A DNA stretch of 64,000 bases from contig OW051472.1 of NCBI GenBank assembly GCA_932521025.1, positions 9,362,001 through 9,426,000 of the forward strand. The letters are read 5' to 3'. Position numbers and translations under genes: made by a program. The stretch comes from Oscheius onirici. Taxonomy: Eukaryota; Nematoda; Chromadorea; Rhabditida; Rhabditidae. The notes under the pieces were generated by a model. That model saw nothing but the letters and a program-made list of their open reading frames with translations, was not told the DNA's origin and did no database searches. Of the stretch, positions 59,181-64,000 are shown in pieces (position 1 is the stretch's first letter; each line of letters starts with the position of its first letter).

Positions 59181-60410
59181 TTATTCTAGAACTGATGAGA
59201 ACATTGACAGAACTTCTTGCATCGACGGTCTTTCTGGAGTAGTTTTTCTCAAACACCGAATAATAACACTGTAAATTCTCTCGGATTCATCACCCTGGAC
59301 CCATCTCTCCTTCCAAACGGTCATCTCTTTTCCTAGATCTTCGTCTTTTGATGGTACTCTTTCGAGCACATTTATTTTAGACAGTGGAACCAACTCCAAT
59401 CCATTTTCAAGGTGTCCGGAAGCCAGCAATGCATCCAGGAACTCTTTGAACTTCTCCGGTTTTCTCAGTTCAGGGTCTATGAGGAAATCTGCTTGAAACG
59501 CTTTGCTGCAAATCTGTTCAACACGATTAAACTGACACTTACCGACTGTAAGCATGCTGTATATCAGGAGACCATAGCTCCAAAAATCTGAAGCAAAAGA
59601 TATCTTATGGTTTGGATCATTATGCGATATGTCTTCTAGAGCTTGGTACTGTAGATGCTTCCTGGAAAATGTGGGTACAGAATTCAGAAAATGCTAACCA
59701 GTTGGATTGGAGAGAGAAGTTAAAATCAGTAAGTTTTAGGTTTCTGAACAGTCCGGTCAATAAAAGTCTAAAATATTTCTGGCTGCTTCAAAGTAGTAAC
59801 TACAAGCTTTAGAAACAAAAATAGCAAAAATGGGAAGAAGCCATAAAACTTACGCCTTGGGTGACAAGTTCCCGTGAGCCAGATTCAATTCCCTGTGACA
59901 GTAGTCCAAAGCGGTTGCCAGCTCCTTGGCCCAGACATATGCCTTGTCAGTTGTCATTGCTCCTGGAAATCCTGAACTTATTTTGATAACAAGTTTGTCA
60001 GAACACCTCACGTCTCAGAAAATTCTCAAAATTATAAGCATGGTCAGCATATTCCAAGATAATTCCGCTTGGAATGCCCTCTCTCGTCAAATATCCATAG
60101 TGATTGAGAATGTTTGGATAGTTTCTTGACTGAACCTTCTCTTGGCTTACACCGTGACAAAACCTACCCTCTGGATAACTTTTCGCTCACGGTCAGGTTC
60201 TTTTCCTAACTGGTCAACTTATCTAATGACATAGCGTCTGAAAAACTGATAGGTTTTCCTAAAATTCTCCAAATACCATTTCGACGAATTCAAAGAAAGT
60301 TCGACAACAGAATTGTAGGTGGAAATCTTTTCTGAGGATCGATAATCAGTGTTTTTAACGTAGAAAATTTCTGAAGCTAGGTCTGCGATAGAAAAAGAAA
60401 TTGGTGCCAT
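59181..60410 (-). CDS. Pseudokinase (HGN, DFN, ALE)
   Basis: Probable ATG 60410 (MAPISFSIADLASEIFYV), TAA 59181-59183. Kinase features in order: weak N-lobe, VSEKLSRGNYPNILNHYGYL, catalytic loop LNLAHGNLSPKA (HRD to HGN), LKLTDFNFSL (DFN), QYQALED for APE, ASDFWSYGLLIYSML and an end LRKTTPERPSMQEV. The catalytic Asp is gone, so this is a pseudokinase. Exon joins in the N-lobe (60160-60300) are uncertain: the obvious introns leave stops, and the best phase match uses an unusually short one. The gene starts 187 bp downstream of the four-TM gene and ends 101 bp upstream of the next ATG (59079), spacings seen in nematode operons. Confidence 0.68.
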
Positions 60411-60596
60411 TCTCTTTCTCCATTTTTGCTTTTTTTCACTTTCGAAAAGGAATGAAAACGGAAGTGACAAAATATGAGGAAAAGTTTAAGGTTTCCTGAA
60501 AATGTGCATGGGTAAACAAGGGCAAATTTTCAAAAATAAGGGCAGAAACCAATCAAAAACACATCGAAAGACAGATATGGGAAATAGTTTATTGAT

Positions 60597-61119
60597 CTAT
60601 AGAACAATCTTATGATCCGGCACTCCAGTCTCTTCATCACATTCCGTTTCCACATAATCCTGAATAAACCGTTTCCGACAGGTGTAATTAGAACCTACCT
60701 CTGACATTGTTCCCAATAAAATTGCAATCAAGTTGTCTACATGAATGGCAGCCAGCACCATCAGAAAGTAGGGAAAGTAGAGACTCAGATGAGTTGAGAT
60801 CATTCCAAAAATTGACGCGAAAATGAGATATCCAGCCAGGGCATTGGTATTGGACAGGAAGCAGCCCTCGCAAGTTCTCTTCGCGTAAAAAATTAACAAA
60901 AGAGCTGCGACGAATGACATCACGACTATTGTCCTCCTGAAAACTTGAGTATTCCCTTCTGTCACTCTGTCACCTGAACTGTTTCGTCATCAACTCATTC
61001 TGCAAGAAGATATCCAAAAATATGCAGACCAAAGTCATTGAACTAAAAATGAAGACAAAGGCTCCGGGCTGGATTTTAGGATAAATGACCCGGTGCCATG
61101 GTGCCAGCTTGTTGATCAT
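60597..61119 (-). CDS. Small four-TM protein, unrecognised
   Basis: ATG 61119 (MINKLAPWHRVIYPKIQP), TAG 60597-60599, three exons, about 145 residues. Four hydrophobic segments: GAFVFIFSSMTLVCIFLDIF, TIVVMSFVAALLLIFYA, ALAGYLIFASIFGMI and YFPYFLMVLAAIHVDNLIAI. Between TM2 and TM3 is a short CEGCF loop. The tail is acidic and hydrophilic, starting DYVETECDEETG, and probably cytosolic. The overall plan is LAPTM- or tetraspan-like but no family signature is clear. It lies upstream of the pseudokinase genes on the same strand with a 187-bp gap. Confidence 0.72.
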
Positions 61120-61936
61120 TCGCAATCCAGTAGGAAGTTGTCACGAGAGAAATATTGGCAAAGAGCTCCAGTCTCTTTGCTGATAACATCGATTCCGTTG
61201 ACCTGTTTGGCAACCTGTCCGTCTCAAGCCCAAAGCATATTATCAGTTAGAAATTGAACCTATTTTTATGGCCTTTCTTTCTTTTTCGTTTGAGCTATAA
61301 ACGACTGTCGACTTTACAAGCAACGTGGCATGGTACTCTAGCTGCTTCGATGGAACGAAAAGTACATAAAAATTCTTCCGCACTAAAGATAAGAGTTCCG
61401 TGTGATAGTAAATGAAAAAGAGCACCTGATGAAAATGGGGGGCTTTTTTGGGGGAAGAAAGAATACTCGAGAAGACAGAATTAAAAGTTTTAACTCTGGT
61501 CATCTTAATCGACTGTTACAGTATCCGTCTCTTTATTATCCACGTTGTCTCCGTCTCTCTGTCAAACACGAATCAGGAAGAAGGTTAGGTTTTTCTACCA
61601 TGTTAAGACAGGAAATATCAAAATCAGTTGTATTTGTCAAGAAACCGCAAAGAAAACAAAAAGCCAGTGAAAACGCTGTACTTTTTTTTGCCACATGGCT
61701 TAGTCATCCAGCTTTCCAATTTCACTCTTTACATGTACACTTTCGCTCTGTGGAAGTGCTGATACGAAGTAGGGCCTCATTGAGTAACTGAGCTGGCAGT
61801 TGATAAGACATAGTGTCTTCTCATCGTAAAAGAGAGAAGAAAATTGAGGGACCAATGAAAATTTATTGAAAAACCCATTAATATGGAACCGAAGTCCGCT
61901 AAACGAGATCACACATATATCTTTGGAAAAATGCTG
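61120..61936. other. Intergenic region, no gene seen
   Basis: Spacer between the sirtuin stop and the four-TM gene. Short ORFs on both strands show no domains, splice logic or membrane pattern. Confidence 0.4.
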
Positions 61937-63716
61937 TTAGCTTTCTGAAAGGACTGGGCAATGAGTGAAAACTGGGACAAAGTCTGGGCTCTGTTTCTCC
62001 TCACAGTGTTTTTCTTCAGGATGTTGACCGTTCTCTGCCGAATCTTCATCCCCGTTGCTTGGTTCTTCTTTTAATATATCATCGACTGTCTGTCCAGAGG
62101 AAAGAACGCTCGAATCTCGTTCTTGCTTGACCGGAACTTCTTCCTCGTTTTCTTCTTTCTTCACGCCCGACTTCCTCTTTGTGGCTTTTCTTACTGTTTC
62201 GAACCTTTCCAGGGGCCATTTGGAAGTTGCAACGATTTCTGAAAAAGTATGATGGAATAGTTGGTTTTCTTTTCAAGATGTACCCAAGCTAATGCCAGCT
62301 GTCACCAAGACGGAATTTCTCAGTAAATAGTTCACAACCGACTATTTCAGCTTACCAACCTCTTTTGACTTGTACAAGATCGCGAACAAAAACAGACAGA
62401 GCCAGAATCTATAGCGCTGCAAAAAAAAAATTCAGCATAATAACACTCATCCGATCAGCACTGGCAATTTTTGCGAACTTTTGCTCAGGGCTGAGCCATA
62501 ATCTGAAAAGTGATGCAAGTTTTTAACTTGCGGTGCACTTAACTTTTTGGGTTAGCCTCCCTTATGGGAGGCAAACAAACTTGTAATATAGATCGAGATC
62601 TCTGTTCAATTCTTCTAATAAGATAGCCCCAAACACACAAAACTTTTCCAAATTAACGTCGTCTAAATTCTTCACCTTACATCTCAAAAAAATGTTCTCA
62701 CCTGGCTGTTTCCATATAATCTCCGGAATTTCCAGCAGTTCCAAGACAATTTGCATAACTCGGTCAACCTTTCCATGAATAGCAAGATCAGCTCTCTTTT
62801 CCTGAAACTTTTCAGTAAAACTAGAAAAACGGACACTTGCATGTTTTGTGGCCTGTAAGTTCACAGTCACAATCTTTCCTCCTCTTCTTTTAGCAATCAT
62901 AGGCATATCTCCTACAGGAACAATCTGAAGCGACGTTCCGAGACACAGAACCACGTCAGCGTTCTGAAAGTGGCAATCCAATCTCAAACAGAATGAAAAA
63001 CCCACTTTGGCATACAGGTTGGAAGTAGAGTATTCTGGTTCCGGAAGAGCACTCTCCCAATCCAATACAGAATCTACTAGTCTCCCTCTACATGGTCGTC
63101 CTGTCGCTGTCCCTTCACAACTTCTTCCTGTCGGCTTAAGACCAACAGTTCCTACGATCTGGTCTCGGTAATAGCGACGACTACAACGTTCACAATATTC
63201 ACAGAAAACGTTTCCATGAAGTTCTGCTAGACGGTTCAGAGGGAAGCCGCTTCTTGGAGTGAGTCCATCGACGTTTTGGGAGACTAGATACCTAAAAATT
63301 TTGTCTATTATATGGATTTGTAAAAACGTCATTTTTTAAATATTTAAATAGTTGACTCACTTCACTATTCCCTTGACCTCCAAAGCGACCAAAGCCATAT
63401 GAGTTGGTGTTGGAGCTGCCGTCGAGAAATCGACGCTGATCGCCGTTTTGCCCTCCTTTTCCAGTGTCCAAACTCCCGTCGGTCCTCGAAAATCAGCTAT
63501 GCCGGCAGAAGTAGAAATCCCGGCTCCGGTTACGACAAAACAACACTTGCTCTCTCGTAATAATTCGGCCAGTTGTTTACATTTATCTTGCAGCTCTGTT
63601 TCAGAGTCAAAGAGCTGTAAAAATGAGTTCAAATAAAGAAATGAAGGTACCTCAGGCATTCCAACTTTTCCCTTGTTCTCATAGGGAGACAGAGCATCGG
63701 CATAGCAGAGACTCAT
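61937..63716 (-). CDS. sir-2.4: SIRT6-type NAD-dependent protein deacylase
   Basis: ATG 63716 ([19 protein letters not shown]) matches the conserved SIRT6/7-class start. TAA at 61937-61939, six exons, about 390 residues. NAD-binding motifs: [20 protein letters not shown] (about 63540-63480) and SQNVDGL; catalytic His in LAELHGNVF; zinc site CEYCERC then two later cysteines around [26 protein letters not shown] and [10 protein letters not shown] complete the Rossmann fold. The tail is reached by a phase-1 intron from KQP to EIVATSKW and is basic then acidic ([18 protein letters not shown]). SIRT6 enzymes deacetylate histone H3 and remove long acyl groups in the nucleus. The nematode members of this class are SIR-2.4-like; the symbol is by class only. 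Confidence 0.92.
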
Positions 63717-63868
63717 TCTTAAGGAATCTGATCAGTTCATAAGACAAGAGGATAGCTAAGTTCTAATATATTTCTAGGCTATCCTTCTATTTAAAACGAA
63801 CTAAAAATTATAATAAAATGTTCATTGAGACAACAATAACAACAAAATCAAAACAAACAACCATTAGT

Positions 63869-64000
63869 CTAGAGGGAAATGTCCTTGTAGAACTGCTCCT
63901 TCTTGGCAGCTACCGGGATCCTCGAGGCCAGTGATCGGACTCTTTCGAATTCGCTCCCAGAAATCTTCGAAACGATGTCCTCAAAACCGTCGAAACTGTT
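63869..64000 (-). CDS. 3' end of an unidentified gene (partial)
   Basis: The last 43 codons of a minus-strand gene entering from the right: SFDGFEDIVSKISGSEFERV, then RSLASRIPVAAKKEQFYKD, ISL and a TAG stop at 63869-63871. Codon use and regularity look like real coding sequence with a helical, amphipathic C terminus. Too short to name. Confidence 0.6.
   Translation of the reverse strand, partial: NSFDGFEDIVSKISGSEFERVRSLASRIPVAAKKEQFYKDISL

Noticed and set aside
58981-59256. Alternative C-terminal TM exon for the pseudokinase ending at 59181
   Set aside because: The frame instead supplies the start (ATG 59079) of the next gene and joins it by a 40-bp intron in phase.
61243-61791. ORFs on both strands between sirtuin and four-TM gene
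   Set aside because: No domain, no splice-site logic, overlapping on opposite strands; likely noncoding.

Overview
This is an intron-dense animal sequence and almost certainly a nematode. Introns are mostly 35-60 bp, begin GTAAG/GTGAG and end in the nematode-type acceptor TTTTCAG or TTTCAG. Two tandem serpentine receptors at 10.3-13.8 kb resemble the nematode Srh/Str chemoreceptor superfamily, and the calpain at 17-21 kb has the domain order of Caenorhabditis TRA-3. Several start codons lie a few bases after an unpaired splice acceptor, as expected with spliced-leader trans-splicing. The species cannot be named from the sequence.

Layout. 1-6.7 kb holds no gene I can support. 6.8-9.9 kb (-) is an acidic protein with an internally duplicated domain that I do not recognise. 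10.2-12.1 kb (+) is an intact serpentine receptor and 12.5-13.8 kb (+) is a frameshifted sister copy. 17.2-20.9 kb (+) is a TRA-3/calpain-5-type calpain with a complete Cys-His-Asn triad and a C-terminal C2 domain. From 21.4 kb to the right end every gene is on the minus strand. 21.4-60.4 kb is a cluster of about 14 diverged protein-kinase genes and gene fragments. 60.6-61.1 kb is a four-TM protein, 61.9-63.7 kb a SIRT6-type sirtuin, and the last 130 bp the 3' end of another gene.

The kinase cluster is the remarkable part. Only the first gene (21.4 kb) keeps the textbook HRD/DFG/APE set. The others show many different losses: HWD with DLG or DLS, VRD with DLG, HRN with DFS, HKR with CPV in place of DFG, HNN with LFG, YRS with DFR, HGN with DFN. 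Architectures are unusual: two CxxC...CxxC RING-like fingers ahead of a kinase domain (30.0-32.6 kb); tandem kinase domains in one protein (37.2-40.8, 43.4-46.4 and 55.6-59.1 kb); a multi-pass membrane protein, about eight hydrophobic segments, ending in a pseudokinase (52.4-54.9 kb); a roughly four-TM protein carrying two pseudokinase domains (55.6-59.1 kb); and a kinase with a C-terminal membrane anchor (22.9-24.8 kb). A 1.9-kb segmental duplication (43.3-45.3 to 47.1-48.9 kb) cut the second domain out of a two-domain kinase and gave it a new ATG at the breakpoint. The pattern is that of a fast-evolving signalling or receptor family; its biological role (chemosensory, defence or reproductive) is not shown by the sequence.

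Mobile DNA is abundant and mostly intronic or intergenic: four tRNA-derived SINE copies, one interrupted by a TA-flanked MITE; two hAT-like MITEs with 8-bp target duplications; several long foldback elements; a three-copy dispersed repeat; and a 5'-truncated non-LTR retrotransposon with a 13-bp target duplication lying next to a kinase pseudogene fragment.
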